64,000 bases of DNA from DASWUZ01 sp036401395 (GCA_036401395.1 DASWUZ010000368.1:1-64000), one strand, 5' to 3'. Positions 7,025-16,276 are shown, numbered from the stretch's first letter. The notes: generated by a model not told the origin, from the letters alone. Numbers and translations are program-made.

Positions 7025-9814
7025 GTGCCAACCGCCAGCAAGCCACCAGTGTTTTTACTGGATTCGATGTCGTTCATCTTCCGTGCCTACCACGCGATGC
7101 AGCGGCAGCGGCCGATGTCAACGCGCACCGGGGTGCCAACTGCAGCGACCTTCGTCTTCGTCAACATGATCAACAAGCTGCGCAAGGACTTCGCACCGGA
7201 GTTCTTTGCGGCGGTGTTTGACCTCAGCGGCCCGGTCTTTCGCGACCAGCGCGCCAGGGAGATCAAGCTTCGCAAGTTCAACGGTGCGACACAGACCTTT
7301 GAGGAGGTCGATTACCAGGGCTACAAGGCCAATCGTACGGAAATGCCGCCGGATCTTGGCCAGCAGCTGCCATACATTCGCCGCGCACTCGAGGCCTTTC
7401 GCATTCCGATCCTGCAGTCGACGGGTTTCGAGGCCGACGACGTCATAGGTACGCTCGGATGCCAGGCCGAGAAGGCGGGCCACGCAGTCTTTATCGTGTC
7501 GAGCGACAAGGACATGCTGCAGCTCGTCACGGAACAGGTCAAGGTCCTGAATCCCATGAAGGACAACCTGATACTAGATCGCGAGAAGGTGATCGACACG
7601 CTCGGCGTACCCCCGGAGCGGGTGGTTGACGTCATGGCGCTGCGCGGCGACTCGATCGACAATATCCCCGGTGCTCCCGGTGTTGGCGACAAAGGGTCGG
7701 TCGAATTGATCAGGCAGTTTGGCAGTCTTGAGGAGGCGCTGGACCGTGCGTCCGAGATCAAGGGGAAGAGGTATCGTGAGTCGCTCGAGAACAATCGAGA
7801 CACCATCCTGCTCAGCAAAGAGCTGGTGACGATCCACTGCACTGTCCCCATGGAGCTGAACCTTGAGGAGATGCGTACGCAGGCGCCTGATGTAAGTGCG
7901 TGTCGTGCGCTCTTCAGCGAACTTGAGTTCACGACCATGCTGAAGGAGCTGGCGCCTGAGGTCGAGGCGATGCCCGCCAGCTATGTGTTGCAGCCAACGG
8001 TAGAGCAGATGGATGCCTTCGTGCAGCAGGCGCGGGAGCACGGATTCGCACTTGCGCTGCCAGCCTCACGTCTGGAAACCGTCTCCGAGCAGATGGCCGA
8101 GCAGGAGGCTGAGCTCATAGAAGACAAGGAGCCTGAGTTGAAGAGCATGTCGCTGCTCGACATGATGGAGGCGGCGCCGGTGTGCGACGGTCCGCAGGCT
8201 CCGGCAGATCTCAAGGCGCCGCCTGAGGCGTCTGCGGACGTGAAGATCGGCGTGGCGTCCGCAACCGGCGTAGGGCTGATGGTTAGCGTCTGCGACCCAC
8301 GGTTGCGCGAGTTGTTTCAAGATGCCGCAGTGCCAAAGTCCCTTCATGATCTGAAGGGTTGCCTGCGTGCGCTCGAGCCGCAGGAGATCGCAATCACGGG
8401 CGTGCGGGATGACGTGATGCTCTACTCCTACCTGGCGAATCCGACGCATACCACGCATCGGCTTGCCGATGTGGTTGCGCGCTTTGGCAATCGCACTCTG
8501 CAGGAGCGGGGGGACGCGGAACTGGCTGAGGCCGCGCATGCGATCCTTGCGCTTGCGCCGGCCCTGCGGAAAAACATCGGCGGACTGGATGCGGAGAAGG
8601 TCTACGAGACCATCGACCTGCCTTTGGCGCCATTGCTGCTCAAGATGGAGCGGGCCGGCGTGCGCATCGACTCCGCGGTACTGCGGGAGATGTCCGGCAA
8701 GCTTGCATCGGAGATGCAGCGCGTGGGGGAGACAATCTACGAGAAGGCTGGCCATCGTTTCAACATCAACTCTCCTAAACAACTAGGAGACGTTCTGTTC
8801 AACAAGATGCGGCTGCCCAAGCCGATGAAGTACGGCAAAGGTAAGGTGGTCTCGACCGCGCAGGATGTGCTCGAAGACCTTGCTGCCCACAACGATGTTC
8901 CCAAGCTGGTGCTTGAATACCGGCAGCTTGCGAAACTGAAATCAAACTATGTCGACTCGCTGCCGCTGCTCGCGGATGCCGACGGCAGGGTACACACTAC
9001 GTTCAACCAGGTTGGGACATCGACGGGGAGACTGTCATCAACCAATCCAAACCTGCAGAACATTCCGATCAAGACAGAGATGGGCCGCGAGATTCGTGCA
9101 GCGTTCATTGCGGCGCCAGGACGCGTGCTGATGTCGGCGGATTACTCGCAGATCGAACTGCGTCTGCTCGCACATCTGTCGGCGGACCCGCTGCTGGTGC
9201 ACGCCTTTGAGCACGGGGAGGATATCCATACGCTCACTGCATCCGAAGTCTTTGGTGTGTCGGCAGATGCTATGGACAAGGAGACGCGCAACCGGGCGAA
9301 GGCAGTAAACTTCGGCATAGTCTACGGCATCTCGCCTTTTGGCCTGGCGCAGCAGTTAGGCATCGATCAGCACGAGGCGCGACTTTACATCGACACTTAC
9401 TTTGCCCGCTACCAGGGCGTGCGCGCGTACATCGATCGTGTGCTTGAGGAGACCCGTTCGACCCAGAGTGTGCGCACGATCTTCGGTCGGGTGCGTCCTA
9501 TTCCTGACATCCAGAGCCGGAACGCCAATCTACGTGGATTCGCCGAGCGCACGGCGATCAACACGCCTCTGCAAGGCACGGCCGCCGATCTAATCAAGGT
9601 CGCGATGCTGCGGATAGATCGCCGCTTCGTCGAGCAGGGACTTGCCACTTTAATGACGCTGCAGGTGCACGATGAATTGCTGTTTGACGTTCCGGAGGAT
9701 GAGGTGAGCGTGGTCCGCAGACTGGTGCGGGAAGAGATGGAGCAGGTCATTGAATTGAACATTCCCCTGGTCGCCGAGTGCGGAGTCGGACAGAACTGGC
9801 GCGATCTCAGTTAA
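7025..9814 (+). CDS. polA: DNA polymerase I
   Basis: DNA polymerase I acts in Okazaki fragment maturation and repair synthesis. With the GTG start at 7025 the protein has 929 residues, close to the E. coli enzyme. The N-terminal ~300 residues are the 5'-3' exonuclease (VFLLDSMSFIFRAYHAM, STGFEADDVIGTL, SSDKDMLQL, PGAPGVGDKGS). The middle region (about 320-560) aligns with the proofreading domain but lacks its acidic DxE motif. The C-terminal polymerase domain has motif A DYSQIELR (~704), motif B RNRAKAVNFGIVYG (~755) and motif C VHDELLFD (~880). Alternative in-frame starts are GTG 6989 and ATG 6908; the last would overlap queA. I prefer 7025 because family similarity starts there. Confidence 0.95.
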   Translation: MPTASKPPVFLLDSMSFIFRAYHAMQRQRPMSTRTGVPTAATFVFVNMINKLRKDFAPEFFAAVFDLSGPVFRDQRAREIKLRKFNGATQTFEEVDYQGYKANRTEMPPDLGQQLPYIRRALEAFRIPILQSTGFEADDVIGTLGCQAEKAGHAVFIVSSDKDMLQLVTEQVKVLNPMKDNLILDREKVIDTLGVPPERVVDVMALRGDSIDNIPGAPGVGDKGSVELIRQFGSLEEALDRASEIKGKRYRESLENNRDTILLSKELVTIHCTVPMELNLEEMRTQAPDVSACRALFSELEFTTMLKELAPEVEAMPASYVLQPTVEQMDAFVQQAREHGFALALPASRLETVSEQMAEQEAELIEDKEPELKSMSLLDMMEAAPVCDGPQAPADLKAPPEASADVKIGVASATGVGLMVSVCDPRLRELFQDAAVPKSLHDLKGCLRALEPQEIAITGVRDDVMLYSYLANPTHTTHRLADVVARFGNRTLQERGDAELAEAAHAILALAPALRKNIGGLDAEKVYETIDLPLAPLLLKMERAGVRIDSAVLREMSGKLASEMQRVGETIYEKAGHRFNINSPKQLGDVLFNKMRLPKPMKYGKGKVVSTAQDVLEDLAAHNDVPKLVLEYRQLAKLKSNYVDSLPLLADADGRVHTTFNQVGTSTGRLSSTNPNLQNIPIKTEMGREIRAAFIAAPGRVLMSADYSQIELRLLAHLSADPLLVHAFEHGEDIHTLTASEVFGVSADAMDKETRNRAKAVNFGIVYGISPFGLAQQLGIDQHEARLYIDTYFARYQGVRAYIDRVLEETRSTQSVRTIFGRVRPIPDIQSRNANLRGFAERTAINTPLQGTAADLIKVAMLRIDRRFVEQGLATLMTLQVHDELLFDVPEDEVSVVRRLVREEMEQVIELNIPLVAECGVGQNWRDLS

Positions 9815-9856
9815 GTTTCTGCACGACAGTGGGCGCCTGAGGCGGAGCGATTGACG

Positions 9857-11209
9857 CTATGTACCAAGCTCCTGACGGATAGCGTCGGCTATTCGATGAG
9901 CATGGTACCGCATCGTCTCTTCGGACTCGGCCTCGATCATGACGCGCGCCAAGGATTCAGTGCCTGAGTAGCGTACGACCACCCGCCCGCTACCCTCCAA
10001 TTGCTCTTCCGCATCACGAATGGATGCAACTATCGCAGGAATCTGATCAAGAGCGCGCTTCTCCCTGACCGGAATGTTGACGATTACCTGTGGAAAGACC
10101 TTGAGATCAGCCGTGAGCTCATGCAGTCGTTTACCCGAGCGCTGCACGATATCCAGTACCACCAGTGCGGTGAGCAGCCCGTCTCCGGTGGTGGCGAGAT
10201 GCGGAAAGAGGATGTGGCCCGATTGCTCGCCTCCCAACGCGGCGTTCTCTGCCTGCATCATCTCGAGCACGTATTTGTCACCGACCGGTGCACGCAGCAT
10301 ACGGATGCCAGTTCGCGTCAGCGCTGCTTCAAGGCCCATGTTCGACATGGTTGTGGCCACGACAACTCCGCCGGTGAGCAGTTTGCGTTGCTGCATATCG
10401 CGCGCGGCAAGCAGGAGGACTGCGTCTCCGTTGACAACCTGGCCATACGCATCGGCAAAAAGCACGCGGTCAGCGTCCCCATCGAAGGTGATCCCGATGT
10501 CAGCGCCCTGAGCAGCAGTGGCAGCGGCGACGGTCTTCGGGTAGAGCGCACCGCAGTTGTCGTTGATGTTGCGCCCGTTGGGGTGCGTGTTGATGAAGTG
10601 TACGTCGCCCCCAAGTCCCTTGAAGATATCTTCTGCCAGAGCCGATGCAGCTCCATTGGCGCAATCGACGACCAGGCTCTTGCCGGCGAGGCTCAGGGCG
10701 GGAACGATCGAACTCAGAAATTCCTCATACGCCATGAGCAGGTGAGGGTCTGTGGGCACAGCGGGAAGCGCGGCAGCAGTCGCTGTTCCGTCTGAATCCT
10801 TCAGCCGTCGGAATATCTCTTCTTCGATCTGCAACTCCGTGGAGTCGGCCAGCTTGAAACCATCGGCACCAAAGATCTTGATGCCATTGTCCTGCCAGGG
10901 ATTATGCGAGGCGGAGATGACGACACCCGCGGCGAAGGAGAGCTTGCGGGCGAGAAAGGCGATGCCGGGAGTGGTGATCACCCCTGCATTCACGACCGTC
11001 GCGCCGCCCTTGCCGAGGCCCGCGGCAATCACAGCAGATATCCAGGCGCTGGACTCGCGGGTGTCGGCGCCGAGGATGATCTGCGGGGCTATACCATCCT
11101 TCTTCAGCGAGTGAGCGAGCGCGATGCCGATGGCGTGGACGGTTTCCGGATCCAGTGGCGGCTCTCCTGCGATTGCCCGGATGCCGTCGGTCCCAAAGAG
11201 CTTTCTCAT
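9857..11209 (-). CDS. glmM: Phosphoglucosamine mutase
   Basis: GlmM converts glucosamine-6-phosphate to glucosamine-1-phosphate on the route to UDP-GlcNAc. The 450-residue protein has the full family length and begins MRKLFGTDGIRAIAGEPPLD. The active-site phosphoserine is Ser101 in ISASHNPWQDNGIK, and the magnesium loop is TFDGDADRVLFAD. GEQSGHILF and the C-terminal VVVRYSGTESLARVM phosphate-binding loop are also present. Its ATG overlaps the stop of xseA by four bases, so the two are probably co-translated. It is relevant to the polysaccharide genes later in the window because it supplies their UDP-GlcNAc precursor. It converges on polA. Confidence 0.96.
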   Translation of the reverse strand: MRKLFGTDGIRAIAGEPPLDPETVHAIGIALAHSLKKDGIAPQIILGADTRESSAWISAVIAAGLGKGGATVVNAGVITTPGIAFLARKLSFAAGVVISASHNPWQDNGIKIFGADGFKLADSTELQIEEEIFRRLKDSDGTATAAALPAVPTDPHLLMAYEEFLSSIVPALSLAGKSLVVDCANGAASALAEDIFKGLGGDVHFINTHPNGRNINDNCGALYPKTVAAATAAQGADIGITFDGDADRVLFADAYGQVVNGDAVLLLAARDMQQRKLLTGGVVVATTMSNMGLEAALTRTGIRMLRAPVGDKYVLEMMQAENAALGGEQSGHILFPHLATTGDGLLTALVVLDIVQRSGKRLHELTADLKVFPQVIVNIPVREKRALDQIPAIVASIRDAEEQLEGSGRVVVRYSGTESLARVMIEAESEETMRYHAHRIADAIRQELGT

Positions 11210-12741
11210 GCTTGTCTTTTCTTGTCCTCGGATATCTCATGGTTGATCGTCGCGGGCGTCTCGGAAGCATCCAGATCGAGGACCTGGCTGTGCAGGGAGC
11301 CGCGCGCAAGCCTGGCGGTCAGTACCTGTCCCGGTGCCGTTGCACGAGCGTCTTTCAGCAGGCGTCCCTCGGCGTCAAAGACGAGTGCGTAGCCGCGCCC
11401 GAGTACGGCAAGGGGAGACAGACTATGGAGCCGGCCCTCGGAGCTGTTGTGCCGGGCCCTCGCAAAGTTAAGTTTCGCCTGCTCGGCGCGGGCCAGCCGA
11501 ATATCCAGATTCGAAAGCCGGTCACGAACGAGCGCAAGGCGGCGGCTCGCGTCCTGTCGCAGCAGTCGTGCGGTAACTCCGTGCAGGCGCTCTGCCCGTC
11601 GCCGCAGGCTCAAGCTCAGTGCAGCCTCGGCGCGGAACCTGAGTTCGTCAACCCGCTGCTGACGACGGCCAAATGTGTCTCGCAGCCTGGCGAAAGTAGC
11701 CTCGACTGACAGCCGGGAATATCGCTCACTTGATTGCATCAGTTTGTAGCGCATAGCCCGTTGCAGGCGGTGGGAGAGCAGTTCGACTCGTTCCTCCACC
11801 TTGTGCTGGGCCTCGGTGATGAGCTCGGCGGCTGCTGATGGTGTCGGCGCGCGAAGATCGGCCACAAAGTCCGCGATCGTGAAGTCCGTCTCGTGGCCTA
11901 TGGCGGAGACAACAGGGATTTCGGATCCGGCGATCGCGTGGGCAAGAGATTCGCTGTTGAAAGGCGCCAGATCTTCCGGCGAACCCCCGCCGCGGGCGAT
12001 GATCACCACGTCCGCCCGCCCTGTCTTGTTGAACCAGGCGAGGCCGGCGGCTACGTCCGCAGCCGCGGTTTCACCCTGAACTACCACGGGATACAGCAGA
12101 ACATGAAGCGCCGAGTGGCGTCGCGCCACGATGTTCAGGATGTCGCGGATCACCGCGCCGCCGGGCGAGGTGACGATTCCGACGCAGTGAGGAAAGGCGG
12201 GAAGGGGGCGTTTGCGCTCGGCGTCGAAGAGGCCCTCAGCCTGCAGCTTTGCCCTGAGTTGCTCAAAGGCGAGTTGGAGGGAGCCGGCACCGAGCGGCTC
12301 CATAAACTCCGCGATCAGCTGCATCTGGCCGCGCTGCTCGTAGACGGAGATCCGCCCGCGCACCAGGGCCTGCATGCCGTCGTCGGGCCGGAAGCGCAGC
12401 AGGAGAGCCTGCCGGCGGAACAGCACGACGGGGAGCTGTGAATCGCCATCCTTCAGCGTGAAATAGAGGTGACCCGAGGGTGCTGCGCGCAGGCTGGAGA
12501 CCTCGCCCTCAACCCATACGTCAGCGTATTCGCGTTCTATGTGGTTTCGGACTTCACTTACAAGCTGGCCGACCGGCCAGATACGTCGCGGGATCGACAA
12601 CGGCGGCGCATCAAAGGTGAGCCCCAGCTGGCTGCGCAACTCCTCCGGTACTGGGTTGGGCGCGGTCACCAACGAGAGTTTACACCCGCCGCCTGGTATC
12701 GCTTCCTTCCCGGGGCGAGCACGGGCCTCTAAAGTCGCCAT
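11206..12741 (-). CDS. xseA: Exodeoxyribonuclease VII large subunit
   Basis: XseA is the catalytic subunit of exonuclease VII, which degrades single-stranded DNA to oligonucleotides. The 511-residue protein has an N-terminal OB-fold (about residues 50-150, with VWVEGEVSSLRAAPSGHLYFTL written across it) and the catalytic domain with FPHCVGIVTSPGGAVIRDIL, ARGGGSPEDLAPFNSE and SAIGHETDFTIADFVADLRAPTPSAA. A long coiled-coil region follows, ending SPLAVLGRGYALV. The first ~50 residues precede the usual start of homology and the true start may be internal. No xseB gene for the small subunit lies in this window. The stop overlaps the glmM start (ATGA). Confidence 0.94.
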   Translation of the reverse strand: MATLEARARPGKEAIPGGGCKLSLVTAPNPVPEELRSQLGLTFDAPPLSIPRRIWPVGQLVSEVRNHIEREYADVWVEGEVSSLRAAPSGHLYFTLKDGDSQLPVVLFRRQALLLRFRPDDGMQALVRGRISVYEQRGQMQLIAEFMEPLGAGSLQLAFEQLRAKLQAEGLFDAERKRPLPAFPHCVGIVTSPGGAVIRDILNIVARRHSALHVLLYPVVVQGETAAADVAAGLAWFNKTGRADVVIIARGGGSPEDLAPFNSESLAHAIAGSEIPVVSAIGHETDFTIADFVADLRAPTPSAAAELITEAQHKVEERVELLSHRLQRAMRYKLMQSSERYSRLSVEATFARLRDTFGRRQQRVDELRFRAEAALSLSLRRRAERLHGVTARLLRQDASRRLALVRDRLSNLDIRLARAEQAKLNFARARHNSSEGRLHSLSPLAVLGRGYALVFDAEGRLLKDARATAPGQVLTARLARGSLHSQVLDLDASETPATINHEISEDKKRQA

Positions 12742-12900
12742 CGTCCGGCAGCCATCACTGCAGGTTGCCTGGCCTGGATCTATAGTTGCAAATCACGGAG
12801 ACTTTGGTTACATTCCTGCTCTCCTCCGCTGATTTGGCTCGACATGGCGGGTTCGGTGATGTCGTATAAGTAGAGGATCACAGGTTCAGGACGAACATAG

Positions 12901-14094
12901 ATGATGGCTCATAGAGGAGCACATCGAAAATCTGCTGCAGAAGGGCGTCGCGATCGAGGTGCGCCCTTGACCAGATCGGGCTGGATGGCGTCGCTGCCCA
13001 TGCTTTGCAGGTGCCTGCTGCTGGTTGGAGCGCTCGTCCCTTTTGCGCGAGCCCAGCTTTTTGACCCGCAAAGCTACCAGATCCAATCTGCGCGACGGGG
13101 AGTTGCCGCGGGCGCTACTTTGCAGGCGGGCAGCCTTAGTCTGTTCTACGTTGAACAAGGACTGACTCATGTCGTCCAGGTTTCCGCAGCGGGCTGCAGG
13201 TGTGACGTGCCGGCACCTGACAGCGGGAGCAGGCAGACAACGCGCAAGCATTTCCACGTCATGGTGCTGAGCCCCGGTCCCTACCTGTTAACCCTCATTG
13301 CCTCTGACCGAGGTGCAAACCAGAGCTCGACGTCGCCGACGCTCAGCTTCAGGGCATTGGAACCCTGGTGGAAGAGGAGATGGTTCGCCCTGTTTGACTC
13401 CGTGGCTGCCTTCCTTTTTCTGGCGCTGATCTGGCGAATCAATACGCGCATGCTGGTTGCAAGGCAGCAGGAGTTGGAGTCCCTCGTGGCTCTACGCACC
13501 CGCGAACTCGAGCAGGAGAAGACGGAGTTGCTGAACGCCCGCGCCGCCCTGATCGAGATGACTCGCCGCGACCACCTGACCGGGCTGCTCAATCGCGCTG
13601 CCATCTTCGAGCGCATGAGGGCGCTGTGTGAGCTCTCGCTGGCCACGCGCGCACCTCTGGCTGTAGTGATGGCCGACCTCGACTTCTTTAAACAGATCAA
13701 TGATGAATATGGACATGTGGTCGGTGATGCCGTGATCCGGGAATGCGCGGCTCGCATCAGCAGCACCATCCGCCCCATGGATGCGGTGGGTCGCTACGGC
13801 GGGGAAGAGTTGCTGATCCTTATACCGGGCCTGCAGAGGGATAGCGCGGTGCACCGTATGGAGGAGTTGAGGCTGGCCATCTCAGAGGAGCCGGTCCAAC
13901 ACGAAAACCTGAGCATATCCATCACATGCAGCTTCGGGGTGACCTGGTTCACGGGAAAGCGTTGCGCACTGGAGTCGCTGGTAAGTATGGCGGATTCCGC
14001 TCTCTACGTCGCCAAGCGCAATGGAAGGAATCGCGTGGAGTACGCGGTTCATGACGATGACCAGAGCTTTCTCAGGACTGTTCAAGGATCGTGA
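12901..14094 (+). CDS. Membrane diguanylate cyclase (GGDEF)
   Basis: A 397-residue diguanylate cyclase. From the 12901 start, residues 29-52 look like a signal peptide, residues ~55-155 form a small periplasmic domain, and one membrane helix spans ~160-182. A coiled-coil follows (EL-LVALRTRELEQEK, 190-220) and then the GGDEF domain. The domain has DHLTGLLNR, MADLDFFKQINDEYGHVVGD, an intact active site GGEEL (300-304) and an RPMD inhibitory I-site five residues upstream. It should therefore make cyclic di-GMP with product inhibition. The periplasmic part, TM and ALRTRELE linker resemble the tail of beta-propeller/Y_Y_Y sensor proteins without the propeller. ATG 12985, directly before the signal peptide, is a plausible alternative start. 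Confidence 0.9.
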   Translation: MMAHRGAHRKSAAEGRRDRGAPLTRSGWMASLPMLCRCLLLVGALVPFARAQLFDPQSYQIQSARRGVAAGATLQAGSLSLFYVEQGLTHVVQVSAAGCRCDVPAPDSGSRQTTRKHFHVMVLSPGPYLLTLIASDRGANQSSTSPTLSFRALEPWWKRRWFALFDSVAAFLFLALIWRINTRMLVARQQELESLVALRTRELEQEKTELLNARAALIEMTRRDHLTGLLNRAAIFERMRALCELSLATRAPLAVVMADLDFFKQINDEYGHVVGDAVIRECAARISSTIRPMDAVGRYGGEELLILIPGLQRDSAVHRMEELRLAISEEPVQHENLSISITCSFGVTWFTGKRCALESLVSMADSALYVAKRNGRNRVEYAVHDDDQSFLRTVQGS

Positions 14095-14133
14095 GCGGGG
14101 GGTGCGGCGCACAGCAGCCGATCTCTGCGGGTC

Positions 14134-14355
14134 TCAGCGGTGGAACCGCGCGAGCAGGTAGAAGACGAGCGAGAGCAGCACGCTGAGCAGCAGGGAAGTC
14201 CCGAGTGGCAGGTAGACGGCGAAGTTCCTACGCCGGTAGGTCAGGTCGCCTGGCAATCTTCCGGGTGGAATTCCCAGCTTGCCGAGTAGCAGGACAATGG
14301 CGCCTGCAAACATCAGTAGCAGGCCTGCTAACACTAAAATTCGACCGATTTGCAC
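14134..14355 (-). CDS. DUF2905 family small membrane protein
   Basis: A 73-residue protein with two hydrophobic helices (about residues 4-24 and 47-68) joined by the family signature LGKLGIPPGRLPGDLTYRR. The pattern GKL-PGRLPGD is diagnostic of DUF2905, a widespread small inner-membrane family of unknown function. It lies 55 bases downstream of tmk on the same strand and could be co-transcribed. Its 3' end converges on the GGDEF gene. Confidence 0.85.
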   Translation of the reverse strand: MQIGRILVLAGLLLMFAGAIVLLLGKLGIPPGRLPGDLTYRRRNFAVYLPLGTSLLLSVLLSLVFYLLARFHR

Positions 14356-14410
14356 GCAGAAAAGGCCTCACGAGAGTGGATGTTCCGGCAGCGTGGTCTG
14401 TTGGCTCCCG

Positions 14411-15082
14411 CTAATCGCATACTCGCGCGGCCACGGTAGGGCGGCGATTGCTTATGACGTCTACGATCGTCTGGTGGATTATAGGGATGGGCGAGTCGCC
14501 TTCGATGACCACCACCCGCGAGGGCTCGCGAGTGGCGATCTCCTCGTACTTCTGGAAGACACGGTGAAAGAAGAGTTTATCTTCGCGCTCAAAGCGGTCT
14601 TCGTCGTGACCGGAGCGGCTGTCGCGACCGTTACGGCGGCGGGCGCGCGCGAGCGATCGGTCGAAATCGGGCAGCAGCAGGAAAGTAAGATCAGGTTGCA
14701 GGCCGCCGCACATCACAGCGTTCATACGGAGCACTACTTCGCTGCCCAACTGGCGGCCGCCGCCCTGGTAGGCTTCGGTCGAGTCGGTGAAGCGATCGCA
14801 CAGCACGATCTTGCCGGCGTCAAGCGATGGCCGGATCACCTCTTCAATGGCTTGAGCACGGTCCGAGAACATCAAGCCAAGTTCGGTGAGCGGGGCGATA
14901 GCCTCTGTCTTCGAATCGAGCAGCAAGGCCCGAATGCGATCGCCAATGGCAGTGCCGCCCGGCTGTCTGGTCACGAGCACGGTGTCGCCCCGGCCCTCCA
15001 GCCACTCAGCCAGCTTACGCAGTTGCGTGGTCTTACCGGAACCATCCAACCCTTCAAACGTAACGAAGAAACCCGGGCACAT
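14411..15082 (-). CDS. tmk: Thymidylate kinase
   Basis: Tmk phosphorylates dTMP to dTDP with ATP. The 223-residue protein shows the P-loop EGLDGSGKTTQ near residues 10-20, the dTMP-binding block VLVTRQPGGTAIGDRIR, the DRFTDSTEAYQGGGRQLG substrate-specificity motif and an arginine-rich LID region (ARARRRNGRDSRSG). That covers all landmarks of the bacterial enzyme at normal length. The LID, rather than the P-loop, carries the arginines, as in E. coli-type enzymes. The gene sits between the phosphofructokinase gene and the DUF2905 gene on the minus strand. Confidence 0.95.
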   Translation of the reverse strand: MCPGFFVTFEGLDGSGKTTQLRKLAEWLEGRGDTVLVTRQPGGTAIGDRIRALLLDSKTEAIAPLTELGLMFSDRAQAIEEVIRPSLDAGKIVLCDRFTDSTEAYQGGGRQLGSEVVLRMNAVMCGGLQPDLTFLLLPDFDRSLARARRRNGRDSRSGHDEDRFEREDKLFFHRVFQKYEEIATREPSRVVVIEGDSPIPIIHQTIVDVISNRRPTVAARVCD

Positions 15083-15200
15083 TGCGAGAGTCTACCAGAG
15101 CACCGGTCGCTGTCCAGCGCCGCTTGTCATAGAGGTGTCCGCGCAGCTCTCGCTGGCTGTTGAGCCCAGCTATCAGGCGGGCAGTCTGGTCGTCGGCCGC

Positions 15201-16238
15201 CTAAACAGCGGGCTGCAGCCCGCTGAGTATCTCGAGGAAGTGATCGTCGACAGTGCGGTTCTTTGAGATCGCCTCGGCGATGGTGATGCTCTTGATCTCC
15301 GTGCCGCGCAGCACGACCATGCGGCCGAACTCACCCTTGTGTATGAGGTCGATAGCGGCGAGCCCGTAGCGGGTTGCGAGCATGCGGTCGTATGCAGTGG
15401 GAGTGCCGCCTCGCTGCGTGTGCCCAAGGTTCACCGAGCGCGTCTCGTAGCCGGTGCGCTCCTCGATTTTGCTGGCGAGCAGTTCCGCAATACCGCTTAA
15501 CTGAGCGTGACCAAAGGAGTCTACCTTCGTGCCCCGGGTGGCCTGGCCCGTCGCGTCAGGCAGTTTAGCGCCCTCAGCGACGACGACTATGCCGTACTTC
15601 TTTCCGTGGTCGTGGTTGTACTTGAGCAGCGCGCACACGTGATCAAGGTCGATCGGCTTTTCAGGAACGAGCACGACATGGGCATTGCCCGCGACCCCCG
15701 CGGTAAGAGCGATCCAGCCCGCATCGCGGCCCATCACCTCGCAGACAATAACGCGATTATGCGCGTCTGCGGTCGTGTGAAGCCGGTCGATAGCCTCGGT
15801 CGCGATCATCACGGCGGTATCGAACCCGAAGCATACGTCGGTTCCGTTGAGGTCATTGTCGATCGTCTTCGGTACGCCAACCCCGGGAACGCCGGCCTCG
15901 ACCAGCGCTGCAGTGACGGATTGGGTATCGTCTCCGCCGAGCGCAATAATGGCGTCGATCTTGTTGGCCTTGAGCACATCGACGCACTTTTGAATGCCAC
16001 CCTCGATCTTGCGCACGTTGGTGCGGGAGGAGTGCAGGATAGTGCCGCCGAGGGTGATGATGCCATCTACCCTCTTGAGGTCGAGAGGCACGGTCATGTT
16101 CTCGAGCACTCCGCGCCAGCCCTCGAGGAAGCCGACAAACTCATCGCCGTAGTGCAGTATTCCCTTCTTAACGACAGCGGCTATTACCGCATTCAGGCCG
16201 GGGCAGTCTCCGCCACCCGTGAGTAGACCGATTCGCAT
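15201..16238 (-). CDS. 6-phosphofructokinase, probably pyrophosphate-dependent
   Basis: A 345-residue PfkA-family enzyme that phosphorylates fructose-6-phosphate. It starts MRIGLLTGGGDCPGLNAVI and includes GGTILHSSRTN, the GGDD motif at 101-104, PKTIDND at 123-129 (catalytic Asp127), MGRDAGWIA and LGHTQRGG. In this family residue 104 and residue 124 decide the phosphoryl donor: Gly104 goes with ATP, whereas Asp104 plus Lys124 goes with pyrophosphate. Here the numbering matches E. coli and reads Asp104/Lys124, so PPi use is predicted. The start has AGGAGA nine bases upstream. The stop codon abuts a perfect 20-base palindrome (15206-15225). Confidence 0.92.
   Translation of the reverse strand: MRIGLLTGGGDCPGLNAVIAAVVKKGILHYGDEFVGFLEGWRGVLENMTVPLDLKRVDGIITLGGTILHSSRTNVRKIEGGIQKCVDVLKANKIDAIIALGGDDTQSVTAALVEAGVPGVGVPKTIDNDLNGTDVCFGFDTAVMIATEAIDRLHTTADAHNRVIVCEVMGRDAGWIALTAGVAGNAHVVLVPEKPIDLDHVCALLKYNHDHGKKYGIVVVAEGAKLPDATGQATRGTKVDSFGHAQLSGIAELLASKIEERTGYETRSVNLGHTQRGGTPTAYDRMLATRYGLAAIDLIHKGEFGRMVVLRGTEIKSITIAEAISKNRTVDDHFLEILSGLQPAV
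15206..15225. repeat. Perfect 20-base palindrome at the end of the pfk gene
   Basis: CAGCGGGCTG and its exact reverse complement adjoin without a spacer, spanning the last codons of the phosphofructokinase gene. It could act as a terminator stem or RNA-stability element, but no T-run follows, and a zero-base loop would need to open. Function uncertain. Confidence 0.35.
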
Positions 16239-16276
16239 TCGTTGTTTTCTCCTGAACTTTCGTCTGGGGACCGCGA

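Noticed and set aside
10001..10795. Open frame of 264 codons on the plus strand
   Set aside because: Antisense to glmM.
14279..15163. Open frame of 294 codons on the plus strand
   Set aside because: Antisense to tmk and the DUF2905 gene, both of which have clear family signatures.
15507..16226. Long open frame of 239 codons on the plus strand
   Set aside because: It lies antisense within the phosphofructokinase gene, whose motifs are unambiguous, and has no family-like sequence.
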